A stretch of DNA of 64,000 nucleotides from an uncultured Mollicutes bacterium (GTDB taxonomy: Bacteria > Bacillota_I > Bacilli_A > RFN20 > CAG-288). Shown piece by piece: positions 43,045-51,718 of the stretch. Every line of letters begins with the position of its first letter. The first letter of the stretch is position 1. The stretch is taken from the NCBI GenBank assembly GCA_900539865.1, contig UQDS01000007.1:1-64000 (forward strand), in the 5' to 3' direction. The position numbers and the translations under genes were made by a program. The notes beneath the pieces are model-generated. The model saw only the letters and a program-made list of their open reading frames with translations. It was not told the DNA's origin and made no database searches.

Positions 43045-45168
43045 ATGAAAAAGAAAAAAGGCTTTACGTTAGTTGAGTTGCTCGTCGTAATAGCAATTTT
43101 AGCTATTCTTGCAGCTGTCTCTGTCGTTGGCTATTTAGGATTTACGGAAAAGGCTAAAGATAGCAATGATAACACATTGATCACTCAATTGAATCAGGTC
43201 TTGCAAGCAGATGAAGTGTTAGATGGCAAACCTAAAACGATGAGTGAAGCGCTCAATGTTTTGGAAGAAAACGGATTCGTTGTTGAGAATTTGACACCGA
43301 CAAGTTCCAAAAATGAATTTGTTTATGATATCTCTCAAAACAGATTCAAAATCTTTAATCAAAAAGAAATTGAACAATTAAACGATGCGAATTACTGGTA
43401 TATCGTTAAAGATGTAGATTCTCTCAATGCCATGAAGGCAAAGTGCTCTGTCTATTTAGTTGATTCCTTTGTCGTTGAGGGTGACTTAGAACTCACCTAT
43501 GGTTTTGATGGTTTAAATAGCGGTGTTGCTAAATTGACATTGAATAATAGCAATGGTAAAGCTGAAAACCTTATCTTAAATACAAACGCTTCTCAAATTA
43601 TTGTTAATGCATCTGAAGACAATGTTTCTCACTTTGGTTCTGCAGATACTGTTTTAGTCACTGCAGTTGCTCCAAATTCTTATCATGAATATGGAAGCCT
43701 TAGAAAACTTGAAGTGAATTCTGGACATGTTGAATTCATGCCTAACAGTAAAGTTGATGAAATTTACATCACTTCTGCTAATGCCAAAGTCACTGTCACA
43801 GATCAAGTGACTGATTATGACAATATCACTGTTGTTGTAGCGGATGGCGTTGAACTTCCGGAAGGTTCTGTCACTTTACCGGAAGGTGATAATCAAATCA
43901 TTCAGGAAGTTTTAGTCAGTACAAGTGATAAGTTAATTAAGGAGTTAGGTAAAAAGAAGAAAGCTGAAGCGCTCCCTGGTGTATCAATTACAGATCATGT
44001 TTCGGCATTTGTCAAATTAAATAATGACATTACATTGAGCGATTCTCTTACGCTTTCTAGTGCTTCATTCTGGAAAGTGACAAAGAAAATTGATTTAAAT
44101 GGAAAAACCCTAAAATTAGGTACATCCGGTTTAAAAATTAATACAGATTTAACTTGTATCATTGAAAACGGAACGTTAGATTACGAAACAAAAGTAAATC
44201 AAATTTATATCAATGGTGATATTGATGAAAACAGCAAGCCGCATATCTATATGAACAACGTCTCTTTCGCTAATGTTGGAAGCGGAAATAACGCAGGTGG
44301 GCATGTCATTGAATCCTCTAGTTATTACGATTTGTATTTAAATGAATGTACATATAAATCTTCTGTTGAGTTGATAAATACAAAGGATGGTAAAAGCAAT
44401 GTCATCATCAACGGCGGACGTTATGAGATGACTACAGCTAACTATAATTTATTCACCAATAAAGGAAACCTTACTATCAATGACGGTTACTTTACTGCTG
44501 TATGTTCTTCTTCTGGAACTGGTGTAATTAAAAATGAAGGTAAATTAACTGTTAATGGCGGTGAGTTTAACAACCCTAAGGGAGCAGCTTTAAGCAACGT
44601 TGGTCAAGCAACGTTAAATGGTGGTAAATTCCTTAGTAAATCTTGCTCTAAATGTCCGATTTATGCATCGGGAACAACAGGTTTAACACACTATATCTAT
44701 TCTGTTTATAGCGGTGGTGCGGCAGATTCCTTCATCACAATCAATGATGGTGTTTATATTGAAGGTGTTCACGGCGGTTTAGCAGTGACTTCTGGTGGCG
44801 CTGAAATCAATGGTGGTAGCATCAAGACTGTCAAATGCGAAACACACGCTGGAACAAGTCATTATGCGTTATACCTCGCCGGTGAAAGAGGTAATACTGC
44901 AATCACAATTAACGGTGGTGAATTCACATCCCTTGACAAAGTTGCTATGTTTGTTGGTAACAGCAATGATGGCGGTTTACAACAAGATGCAAGAGTCTTT
45001 GTTAAAGGTGGTACTTTCAATGGTGGCGGCGCAGATAAGAAGGCTGTCCACTTAGATAAGAAAAATGGATACTTAAGTATCTTAGGTGGTAAGTTCACCA
45101 GTGATTTATCTGATTTGGAGTTAGGATTAACACCGAAGAAACAGGGCGATTACTATATCGTTGGTTAA
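43045..45168 (+). CDS. prepilin-like surface protein with Gly-Gly beta-helix repeats, copy 2
   Basis: Protein of 707 aa with the same prepilin leader (cleavage after Gly6) and N-terminal stalk as copy 1. From about residue 330 to the end it carries at least nine short repeats centred on an NGG or NDG turn, for example VIINGGRYEM, LTINDGYFTA, LTVNGGEFNN, ATLNGGKFLS, ITINGGEFTS and LSILGGKFTS. They are spaced about 20-35 residues apart, typical of one turn or more of a right-handed beta-helix. AAGGAGG lies 7 bases before the ATG. It is expressed from its own promoter with a G9 spacer tract and ends at a strong terminator. Function is unknown; a variable surface adhesin is the working guess. Confidence 0.78.
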   Translation: MKKKKGFTLVELLVVIAILAILAAVSVVGYLGFTEKAKDSNDNTLITQLNQVLQADEVLDGKPKTMSEALNVLEENGFVVENLTPTSSKNEFVYDISQNRFKIFNQKEIEQLNDANYWYIVKDVDSLNAMKAKCSVYLVDSFVVEGDLELTYGFDGLNSGVAKLTLNNSNGKAENLILNTNASQIIVNASEDNVSHFGSADTVLVTAVAPNSYHEYGSLRKLEVNSGHVEFMPNSKVDEIYITSANAKVTVTDQVTDYDNITVVVADGVELPEGSVTLPEGDNQIIQEVLVSTSDKLIKELGKKKKAEALPGVSITDHVSAFVKLNNDITLSDSLTLSSASFWKVTKKIDLNGKTLKLGTSGLKINTDLTCIIENGTLDYETKVNQIYINGDIDENSKPHIYMNNVSFANVGSGNNAGGHVIESSSYYDLYLNECTYKSSVELINTKDGKSNVIINGGRYEMTTANYNLFTNKGNLTINDGYFTAVCSSSGTGVIKNEGKLTVNGGEFNNPKGAALSNVGQATLNGGKFLSKSCSKCPIYASGTTGLTHYIYSVYSGGAADSFITINDGVYIEGVHGGLAVTSGGAEINGGSIKTVKCETHAGTSHYALYLAGERGNTAITINGGEFTSLDKVAMFVGNSNDGGLQQDARVFVKGGTFNGGGADKKAVHLDKKNGYLSILGGKFTSDLSDLELGLTPKKQGDYYIVG

Positions 45169-45187
45169 GTAGTTAGATGATCAATTA

Positions 45188-45216
45188 AAAAGGGAGGAAA
45201 TCATTTCCTCCCTTTT
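45188..45216. terminator. bidirectional terminator between convergent genes
   Basis: A 13-bp stem AAAAGGGAGGAAA/TTTCCTCCCTTTT with a 3-base loop, between the prepilin-like gene and the convergent lipoprotein gene. Confidence 0.88.
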
Positions 45217-45238
45217 ATAATGTGAGTTGTCTTTGAAT

Positions 45239-46234
45239 TTATTTTTGAATCAAATCGCCGACACTGATGTCTAAGGTGCAGTCTTTTAATACTTTAAAGC
45301 TTGTTCTTGTTCCGCCTTCTACGATTTCAACGGCATCCATGTCGGAGAAAGTAGCAGCATAAGTATCTAACATCATGCGCTGGTTATCGTCTCTGTATCG
45401 AATGGTGAAACCGAGGCTGTAAACATGATCTTTTGCGAATTTTAATTCGCCAAAGGAAATGTCAGCGCTGAGATTTTCTTCGGTAAAGTCAACGGATTTT
45501 CCGATGAGAGCTTCACCGCCGAAAATCGGATTTTCAATTTCATCGTTGACAGAGAAGTAGGCATCTTCGTATTTCTGATATTTCTTATCCGCTAAGAGGT
45601 CTTTCATACCGGCGGTTTTAAGGGTGAAGTTCACTTTGTAGTGATCGACAGGAATTGTTCCGAATTCTTTGACTTCTACTTCAAAACAGATGGTTGTGTC
45701 TTTATAAATGGTAGAAGAACCATTCGAGGGTTTGGTGACGAACTGAACTTTTGTAGTACCGACATGAATGAGCTTGCGATCGAATTTCACTTTGATGGAA
45801 TAGATTTCGTTGGATCCGGAGGAACCATAGATATCCATCATGGTGACAATTTCATAACTGAGAGCTTCGGAAGGAATCACCGCTTCATTTTCAGCTGTCA
45901 AAGTGGTTTTGTCTTCAAGCAATGCGGTGACATAACGCCAGGTGTCATCTGCTAAAATTTCTACTTCAGCAGGATAGAGGAAAGAATCTGTTTCTTCCGT
46001 AGCGTTAGCAAAGAGATAATGGGATTGGTCGATAGATAAACCATTATCGGATGTTTGCGTGGTGAAGGTTTTATCTGTGGAAGGAACGCTTGGTTTTTCT
46101 TCGTCTGAACCTACCGGAGGAACGGTGTCTGTTTTTTGTTCACTGGTGGTTTCTGTTTCACCGCAGGAGGATAAGACAGTTGCGGGAACAAATAACAGCG
46201 AGCATAACGTCATCAACTTAAATATCTTCTTCAT
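45239..46234 (-). CDS. lipoprotein of unknown function
   Basis: Protein of 331 aa with a lipoprotein signal peptide ending VLSSC (Cys24), then a Ser/Thr/Glu/Pro-rich linker (about 25-60) and a beta-rich C-terminal part with no domain I recognise. Expected on the cell surface. The ATG at 46234 follows AAAGGAGC; the longer frame has no RBS. A leftward promoter TTGAAA-17-AATAAT (46256-46284) lies just upstream. It faces the prepilin-like gene across a shared terminator, but nothing else links the two. Confidence 0.7.
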   Translation of the reverse strand: MKKIFKLMTLCSLLFVPATVLSSCGETETTSEQKTDTVPPVGSDEEKPSVPSTDKTFTTQTSDNGLSIDQSHYLFANATEETDSFLYPAEVEILADDTWRYVTALLEDKTTLTAENEAVIPSEALSYEIVTMMDIYGSSGSNEIYSIKVKFDRKLIHVGTTKVQFVTKPSNGSSTIYKDTTICFEVEVKEFGTIPVDHYKVNFTLKTAGMKDLLADKKYQKYEDAYFSVNDEIENPIFGGEALIGKSVDFTEENLSADISFGELKFAKDHVYSLGFTIRYRDDNQRMMLDTYAATFSDMDAVEIVEGGTRTSFKVLKDCTLDISVGDLIQK

Positions 46235-46391
46235 AATTGGCTCCTTTTTTCCATTATTATTCACAATATGATATTAACTTTCAATCATTAAGTATTCTTT
46301 TGTTAAATATTTATAGTTTTTTTTAATGTTGATTAAAGCTTGTCTACTTTAAGACATAGAAAGCTAGGTTTAAAACTAGAAAAAAGGATAC

Positions 46392-46428
46392 AAAAACACC
46401 CTGGTTTCTAGATTCTAGTTCCAGGGTG
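46392..46428 (-). terminator. terminator of the TetR/membrane protein operon
   Basis: Leftward hairpin with arms CACCCTGG/CCAGGGTG (46397-46404, 46421-46428) and a TTTTTG tail, 12 bases after the membrane gene stop. Confidence 0.85.
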
Positions 46429-46440
46429 CATCAATGCTAT

Positions 46441-47133
46441 TTAATTGTTTGTTTCTGTAAGTTGTTTGTTTTGCTTCATTGTTTTAAGCATATCGACTAA
46501 GCCGATAACAACAGTCCAGACATAAGCCATTGTTTTAGGGATCATCAATAAGCCAACCATCGGATGGAGATGCGCAGCGCAGACAACAGGGATATAGAAA
46601 GCAAAGGATAAGACAATGGTCAAATACATAAATTTGAAGTTCTTATCGTTGTTTTGTCTGGCTTTGAGGAAGAATAAGACGATGATGATACCGATAAATA
46701 AGAAGGGAATATTTCTGACAATACCGATCCAAAGAGGCGGGTTAGCGCTCGTCCATTCGTTTTGCGGGAGCAAACATAAGATGATTCTAATTAAACTTAA
46801 GACATATAACGAAATATGGATGGTCTTTTCACCTTTGACATTGTAACGAATGCGATAGACATAGTAGAGAAGAAGATAGAAGCCGGTCATGGTCACGGAT
46901 GTGATGGCTTTACCGATTCCCATTGCGACTAAGTATTTTGCTTCATCGCCAGAAATTAAACTCATGACGCGAGGGATTAAGTGGAAAGAGTCGCCTCCTC
47001 CTAAGACAACGGCCATGATACCGAATAACAGATACTGCTTGTTCTTTTTTCCTTTGATGATCATGAAGATTCCAATCGTAATGACAGAAATCAAATAGAT
47101 GATATCAAATGTACTTTCGAATATTGCTCTCAT
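46441..47133 (-). CDS. multi-pass membrane protein controlled by a TetR regulator
   Basis: Protein of 230 aa with about seven hydrophobic segments and short loops; I do not recognise the family. Its ATG overlaps the stop of the TetR gene (ATGA), with AAGGAGG upstream inside that gene, so the two form an operon and the protein is probably the target of the regulator. Possibilities include a transporter or stress-related membrane protein. Confidence 0.65.
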   Translation of the reverse strand: MRAIFESTFDIIYLISVITIGIFMIIKGKKNKQYLLFGIMAVVLGGGDSFHLIPRVMSLISGDEAKYLVAMGIGKAITSVTMTGFYLLLYYVYRIRYNVKGEKTIHISLYVLSLIRIILCLLPQNEWTSANPPLWIGIVRNIPFLFIGIIIVLFFLKARQNNDKNFKFMYLTIVLSFAFYIPVVCAAHLHPMVGLLMIPKTMAYVWTVVIGLVDMLKTMKQNKQLTETNN

Positions 47134-47699
47134 GCAACCTCCTTGTATAAGATTAAGTTAATCAAATGTAGTAAGAAGTCTTTTTTATCGTCATGATTCA
47201 CTAATGAGAGAACAACCATGTCGACAAGAGTTAAGACAAATTCTTCTAATGGGAAGACGTTGTTAAAAATCGCTTTGTCAATTTTCTTGTCGTCGAGGAT
47301 AGATTGAATTAACACGTTGGAAATAAGTTCTTTAAATTGCGCTTCGCGCATTTTACCGCGAATCATCAACGTTTTACCGCCGTCGACTTTTCGTTTGATA
47401 AACAAGGATTCAAAGTTAGAAAAAGCCAAATGAGATGCATCATAAAATTTAGAGAACATCTCTTTGAAGTCATTGGTGGAAGACATGGAGAAAAAGATTT
47501 TAAAGTGATCCTTCCAATAATCTTCCATGATTGCTACAAGTAAATCCTCTTTACTAGCAAAATAATGATAGAGTGTACCTAAAGCCAAATAACATTCACT
47601 TGCAAGTTTTCTCATCGACAGGTTATCAATTCCCTGTTCTAGAATAATGTCTTTCGCTTTGGCAACGATTTCTTCTTTTGAACTGTATTCTTGTTTCAT
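47130..47699 (-). CDS. TetR-family regulator
   Basis: Protein of 189 aa. The N-terminal HTH is KAKDIILEQGIDNLSMRKLASE followed by LALGTLYHYFASKEDLL, the standard TetR signature. The C-terminal ligand domain is not assignable. AAGGAG precedes the ATG. Two related sites lie just upstream, TGAACGTGTTCA (47712-47723) and GTGAGTGTTCATT (47755-47767), likely operators for autoregulation. It is co-transcribed with the membrane protein gene. Confidence 0.88.
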   Translation of the reverse strand: MKQEYSSKEEIVAKAKDIILEQGIDNLSMRKLASECYLALGTLYHYFASKEDLLVAIMEDYWKDHFKIFFSMSSTNDFKEMFSKFYDASHLAFSNFESLFIKRKVDGGKTLMIRGKMREAQFKELISNVLIQSILDDKKIDKAIFNNVFPLEEFVLTLVDMVVLSLVNHDDKKDFLLHLINLILYKEVA

Positions 47700-47711
47700 A
47701 CTTCTCCTTAG

Positions 47712-47767
47712 TGAACGTGTTCATTTTAAAACATTGCTTTTAGAACATAAAGGGGTGAGTGTTCATT
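47712..47767 (-). promoter_or_regulatory. pair of candidate TetR operators
   Basis: TGAAC-GT-GTTCA at 47712-47723 has perfect 5-base arms. GTGAGTGTTCATTT at 47755-47768 shares GTGTTCATTT with the first site. Both lie between the tetR start and the upstream gene. Confidence 0.5.
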
Positions 47768-47946
47768 TATTTGTTAAATTTGACAAAGTTATTTTAAAAA
47801 GGAAAGATGAGTTTTTAGATCTATCATGTTTTAATATAAACAGTATATTATTGCATCATAATCAAGATTAAATCATTGTAGAATTCAATCGACAAAGTTA
47901 AACTGAAAGAAGTTATCTTTAAATAGATGAATAAGGAGTAAGGATT

Positions 47947-48474
47947 GTGAGTCAGGAAACAAATAGGTTAGTTTTACGCTATTTAGATGATACTGATCTA
48001 GATGCTGTATTTAGTAATTACGCAAATGATGATGAAGTTACAAAATATTTGACTTGGACAACACATCAATCTATAGAAGATACAAAAAAAGTGTTTGAGA
48101 TGTGGAAAAAGGAAAGTTTAAATCTTAAGAAATTTCATTATTTTATAGAGTGGAAAGAAACACACGAATTGATTGGATCATGCTCTGTTGTTGAATTCGT
48201 AAACGGCAATCCTGAAATCGGGTATGTCCTTGGAAGAAAATGGTGGAATCAAGGTTTTATGACCGAAGCGTGTAAGAAATTAATTGAGCTTTTATTTCAG
48301 GAAGGTTATACAAAAATATTGATCAAGGCAGCAGTAAACAATGTCGCTAGTTTGAAAGTGATACAAAAGTGTGGGTTTCAATTTATCAAGCAAGAAGAAG
48401 TCTTCTGCCCTTTGAAAAATCAGACTCATCTTTGTAATTTTTATGAATTATATAATAATAAATTACCAAAATGA
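47947..48474 (+). CDS. GNAT acetyltransferase, RimJ/RimL type
   Basis: Protein of 175 aa. The GNAT core is visible as ELIGSCSVVEF, then the acetyl-CoA segment IGYVLGRKWWNQGFMTEACKKLIELLF and NVASLKVIQKCGF. Members acetylate the N terminus of ribosomal proteins or other amines; the substrate here is unknown. I use the GTG at 47947, 8 bases after AAGGAG. It is a single-gene unit. Confidence 0.88.
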   Translation: MSQETNRLVLRYLDDTDLDAVFSNYANDDEVTKYLTWTTHQSIEDTKKVFEMWKKESLNLKKFHYFIEWKETHELIGSCSVVEFVNGNPEIGYVLGRKWWNQGFMTEACKKLIELLFQEGYTKILIKAAVNNVASLKVIQKCGFQFIKQEEVFCPLKNQTHLCNFYELYNNKLPK

Positions 48475-48747
48475 AAATGAATTAAAAAGGAAGATTTATC
48501 AAGAAAAAAGACAGTTTCTACAAAGGAAGAATAAATCTATATAAGAACAAATTTACGATAATTAATATGTGAAATATAGAGGTATGAATAATCTTCTTTA
48601 TATATTGATATAAAATACCAAAATTCATTTATTCTAATCAGGAAATTGGTGTTATTTATCACAATTGTGAAAAACAAAAAATGATTTAAATATATAAATA
48701 AAGTGTAGAATGTGCTATAATCGAGAAAAAATAAAAGGGGAAATAAC

Positions 48748-49236
48748 ATGACAAAATGCAATTCTGAATTGATGAAAGAAATCAAGATTTTAGAGGCGAA
48801 AAAAGATGATATCTTAAGCACAGAAGAGGAAGAGTGCATGATCACCTATGTCGAAGGTGAAAAGAAGATGAAGTCCGATTACAATTATGAGGAAACCAGA
48901 GCGAAAGTGGAAGAAATTGATACTCGCATCAGAAGATACAAAGCTCTTTTAGCTTATTCGAATGCGACAACAATCGTCCCTGAGTTCAACATGACCATTG
49001 GGGAATGCTTGGTTTACTTAGCTCAGTTAAACGGTAAGAGAATGCTTCTTCAACGTTATTCTTCCTTTAAACAAGTAAGCCGTATTTCTAGTGATTATTC
49101 GGATAAAGTAGAATTCAAAGAAACTTTATTCAATGTGAAGAAAGTCAGAGAAGAATTGGATGAGTTACTCAATTTGATCGCCCAATTGCAAATGGCAATT
49201 GATCGCACAAATTTAACAAATCAAATCGAATTGTAA
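48748..49236 (+). CDS. helical coiled-coil protein of unknown function
   Basis: Protein of 162 aa, almost entirely helical with heptad-like hydrophobic spacing in both halves and a central NATTIVPEFNMTIGECLVYLAQLNGKRML. This middle block faintly resembles DIP1984/septicolysin-like proteins, but I am not certain. No signal peptide or membrane segment. AAAAGGGG precedes the ATG, and an extended -10 TGCTATAAT (48713-48721) lies 27 bases upstream. No operon partner. Confidence 0.55.
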   Translation: MTKCNSELMKEIKILEAKKDDILSTEEEECMITYVEGEKKMKSDYNYEETRAKVEEIDTRIRRYKALLAYSNATTIVPEFNMTIGECLVYLAQLNGKRMLLQRYSSFKQVSRISSDYSDKVEFKETLFNVKKVREELDELLNLIAQLQMAIDRTNLTNQIEL

Positions 49237-49448
49237 TACCTTTTCCGGCTTGATAACGATATTTTTCTCTTACTAAAATTTATTGGAGATAGAGGTAAAG
49301 TTTAAGTTATTTATTTATCTGTAATTGTTTTATTAGTTTAAGAATAGATTAATACAATATAATAAACAACCGTATAAAAGATTCGTTATCAAGCAAAAAC
49401 TTTTTCGGCATCGGAAGTTCGGTTTTAAGATGCCGGCCTGATAAAAAT

Positions 49449-49486
49449 AAAAATCATCACCCAAAACGAGTGATGATTTTTTATTT
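49449..49486. terminator. terminator hairpin
   Basis: AAATCATCAC/GTGATGATTT with a 9-base loop and A/T runs on both sides. It may end the coiled-coil gene transcript from 200 bases upstream or a leftward one. Confidence 0.75.
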
Positions 49487-50290
49487 GTCTTTATTAAAGA
49501 GATAAGGATTATAAAGCGATTCATATAAAAGCACCATAACTCCTAGTGTAGAGAAGTTATGGTACCTTTCAGTTTTTAAGGGATGAAACGTCAATCTAAT
49601 TCTTTAACCATTTTGACACGTCGGTATTTTATTTTTCGACGTTAACGATTGTTTTTGTATGGGTATGATTCTTCCATTTTTGATTCAACAATTAAAGTTG
49701 ATAATGATATAACTTAGATTTATAACTAGCGCTTCAATCATCAAGTATAGTTTCTACATTTAATTGCTTTGTGTTCGTTAAAGAGCTTTTCCTAGTTACT
49801 TAAAAACGTTTCGCGCTACTATCATTCTTATTTCAATACTATTTACTAAAATAACTTTTCTCTTTTTTAATGACTATTAGTAGACAGTGGAGTAATCAGA
49901 ATTATCAATTTTTAAAGCCATTATAACCACTATTTTCAGTCATCTTTTCATATCAACTCCAGCATAGAGACAAACAAGATTCTTTTGGTTTTTGTTTGGC
50001 TCATATCCGCTGGTTTTCAAACGGAATATTGTAACGTAATTTACGCTTAGCTTCTTTGCTAATTGTTTTTGAATCAAGAATGTTTATTCTCAATGCTCTT
50101 TTATTTTACTGGCACAATCCAATATATGTCCCACCAGTGTTAGCAATATTTTAGCACAAATTAGGATTTTGCGGACCTAATATTTAAAATCAGAGGCTTT
50201 GTTTTCAATTGTTACTTTACTATCTATTCTATTTAGCAGGTAGTTAAAAATACTACACTTTGATGGAATTTAACCTTAATCATAAATCGC

Positions 50291-50371
50291 TTTACAAATG
50301 TAAAAGAAAAAGCCTCGATTTCACGAGACTTTATATAGATGATTTCGATCATTGTTTGTATCAAAAACGTA
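50291..50371 (-). repeat. orphan copy of the tRNA-Leu(UAG) downstream sequence
   Basis: Aligns with 39871-39938 region: shared ACAAATG, AAAGAAAAAGCC, CGAGACTTTATAT, ATTTCGA and TTTGTATCAAAA in the same order, roughly three quarters identical, with no tRNA gene beside it. It contains the terminator-like stem CTCG/CGAG and may serve the leftward gene at 50471. Confidence 0.6.
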
Positions 50372-50470
50372 ATTGAATTATATTCTTAGAAATTATTATG
50401 GTCTAGCTGATAACTTGTTATAGTTCTTCGATACATATTGTTGTATTAACAAGAGATGAGCCTATTTTTA

Positions 50471-50659
50471 TTAAATTTTACTATAATCTTTAGGCAAACA
50501 CGAAATGATTATTACTCCAATTAATCCTAAAAACAATCCGCCAAATATCCAACCGACCACGCTTCTATATTTGCGAGCGGCAATAATGGGACAAGCAACT
50601 GTGCTAATAAGTGTGCTGATTGCTCCTATGATAATAATTAGTTCATAATACGCCTCCAT
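50471..50659 (-). CDS. small two-helix membrane protein
   Basis: Protein of 62 aa with two hydrophobic segments (about residues 5-25 and 34-55) separated by a short basic loop ARKYRS. This pattern occurs in many short membrane proteins, including some bacterial phospholipase D-nuclease N-terminal-like proteins, but a function cannot be assigned. The ATG at 50659 follows GGGAGG; the longer frame lacks an RBS. Confidence 0.55.
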   Translation of the reverse strand: MEAYYELIIIIGAISTLISTVACPIIAARKYRSVVGWIFGGLFLGLIGVIIISCLPKDYSKI

Positions 50660-50902
50660 CTTTGTACCTCCCTTGTTGTTTGAATTCAGCAACTTTTGAT
50701 ACACTTTTTGCCGTTTGTTAATAGCTTCATCTATTTTTATGAAGTATTAAACCAAACGGTTCATGCGATGATGTTGCTCTTTTCCTTTAATTTCTTCTTT
50801 ATTTTATTGTAAAGTAGGAGTCTTTTATAGGACGCTTTTTACACTACTTTAGAAAGGAAGAAAAAATAAAAAAATCTATATATTTTTCATGTTTTTTCTT
50901 TT

Positions 50903-50938
50903 TTTAATAAAAAAAGAGCTTCTTATTTAAGAAGCTCT
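50903..50938 (-). terminator. terminator that overlaps the XRE gene stop
   Basis: Leftward hairpin with 10-bp arms AGAGCTTCTT/AAGAAGCTCT and a 4-base loop, then TTTTTTT. The 5' arm is the last codons of the XRE gene and the stop codon falls in the loop. Confidence 0.85.
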
Positions 50939-51141
50939 ATAAAATCTATTTCTAAAACATCTGCAATGTGCATTAATGTAGATAAACTATTAACGCCATG
51001 CTTAATCCAGCGACGAATGACAGAAGGGTCTTGACCCATACCATCTATGGCAAAACTTACCTGTGTCTTATACTTGGATTCAGAAATAAATTTTTTTAGA
51101 TTTTGACCAACCTTAGCTAGTCTTTCATCTACGTGTGTCAT
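50923..51141 (-). CDS. small XRE-like DNA-binding regulator
   Basis: Protein of 72 aa with a helix-turn-helix of lambda-repressor type: LKKFISESKYKTQVSFAI, then DPSVIRRWIKHGVNSLSTLMHIADVLEIDFIELL. The ATG at 51141 follows AAGGAGG. A palindrome TGTCA-TC-TGACA (51191-51202) lies just after its own -10 box (51210-51215, TATAAT), suggesting autorepression. It is downstream of the membrane/coiled-coil gene group, separated from it by a terminator, and may control it. Confidence 0.75.
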   Translation of the reverse strand: MTHVDERLAKVGQNLKKFISESKYKTQVSFAIDGMGQDPSVIRRWIKHGVNSLSTLMHIADVLEIDFIELLK

Positions 51142-51190
51142 ATGCAATACCTCCTTTGCGAAGGTATGTTTGTACCAATGCTCCAGAGTA

Positions 51191-51215
51191 TGTCATCTGA
51201 CATGATTTTATTATA
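51191..51215 (-). promoter_or_regulatory. XRE promoter with candidate operator
   Basis: TATAAT read leftwards at 51210-51215, followed 7 bases later by TGTCAGATGACA, a 5-base-arm inverted repeat near the expected transcription start. Confidence 0.5.
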
Positions 51216-51248
51216 TCAAAAAAAGAGCTGAATTTTCATAAATTCAGC
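51216..51248 (-). terminator. terminator of the accessory operon
   Basis: Leftward stem GCTGAATTT/AAATTCAGC (51227-51235, 51240-51248) followed by TCTTTTTTT. It lies 42 bases after the stop at 51290. Confidence 0.85.
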
Positions 51249-51289
51249 CCTGTTCTTGAATGGCCAATTATTGAAATTTAGATACGATC

Positions 51290-51667
51290 TTAAAATTTCT
51301 CTTTGTAGTCTTCATAAGGTGCAAATGTATTTCCTGCAACATTAAATACCAGTGTTATATTTTTAGTATTTGATGCATTTTTACCAGTATATAATATGAA
51401 AAGACCATACATTCCAAATAAATCGGCATAAGCTATCCTTAGTCCAATGGATAAACCAGCGAAAGCCAATTCCAATATTGTCGCTGTTATTGCAATTGCA
51501 CCTTGAGAAAAAAACCATATAACGATAATGTTTCCGATCACAGCGCCATAAGAAATAGTTCGAAAACAAATATATCTTTTCTTTTCTTTGCCGTTATCTC
51601 TCCAGGTTCCAGCTTCATCTTGAATAAATTCAGTGATGGAATGATCTCTTAAATCAGTATGTGACAT
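51290..51667 (-). CDS. membrane protein of the accessory operon
   Basis: Protein of 125 aa with two or three hydrophobic segments (roughly residues 40-62, 65-85 and 88-105). I do not recognise a family. The frame begins at 51700, but the ATG at 51667 gives a more plausible MSHTDLRDHS start with AAAGAAGA upstream; the start is uncertain. It is the third gene of the leftward set 52869-51290. Confidence 0.5.
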   Translation of the reverse strand: MSHTDLRDHSITEFIQDEAGTWRDNGKEKKRYICFRTISYGAVIGNIIVIWFFSQGAIAITATILELAFAGLSIGLRIAYADLFGMYGLFILYTGKNASNTKNITLVFNVAGNTFAPYEDYKEKF

Positions 51668-51718
51668 TCTTCTTTTTAGATGAATAGAATGAGAAAACAT
51701 GATACAGGCAAAGATTAA

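Larger units (their letters stand above)
49237..50470. other. 1.2-kb gene-poor stretch
   Basis: No intact gene. It contains the hairpin CGGCATC/GATGCCG (near 49406-49437), a terminator at 49449-49486, a stem ACCATAACT/AGTTATGGT (near 49524-49554), and between 49560 and 50160 broken leftward frames that may be a decayed gene I could not identify. At 50291-50371 lies an orphan copy of the sequence downstream of tRNA-Leu(UAG). Confidence 0.45.
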
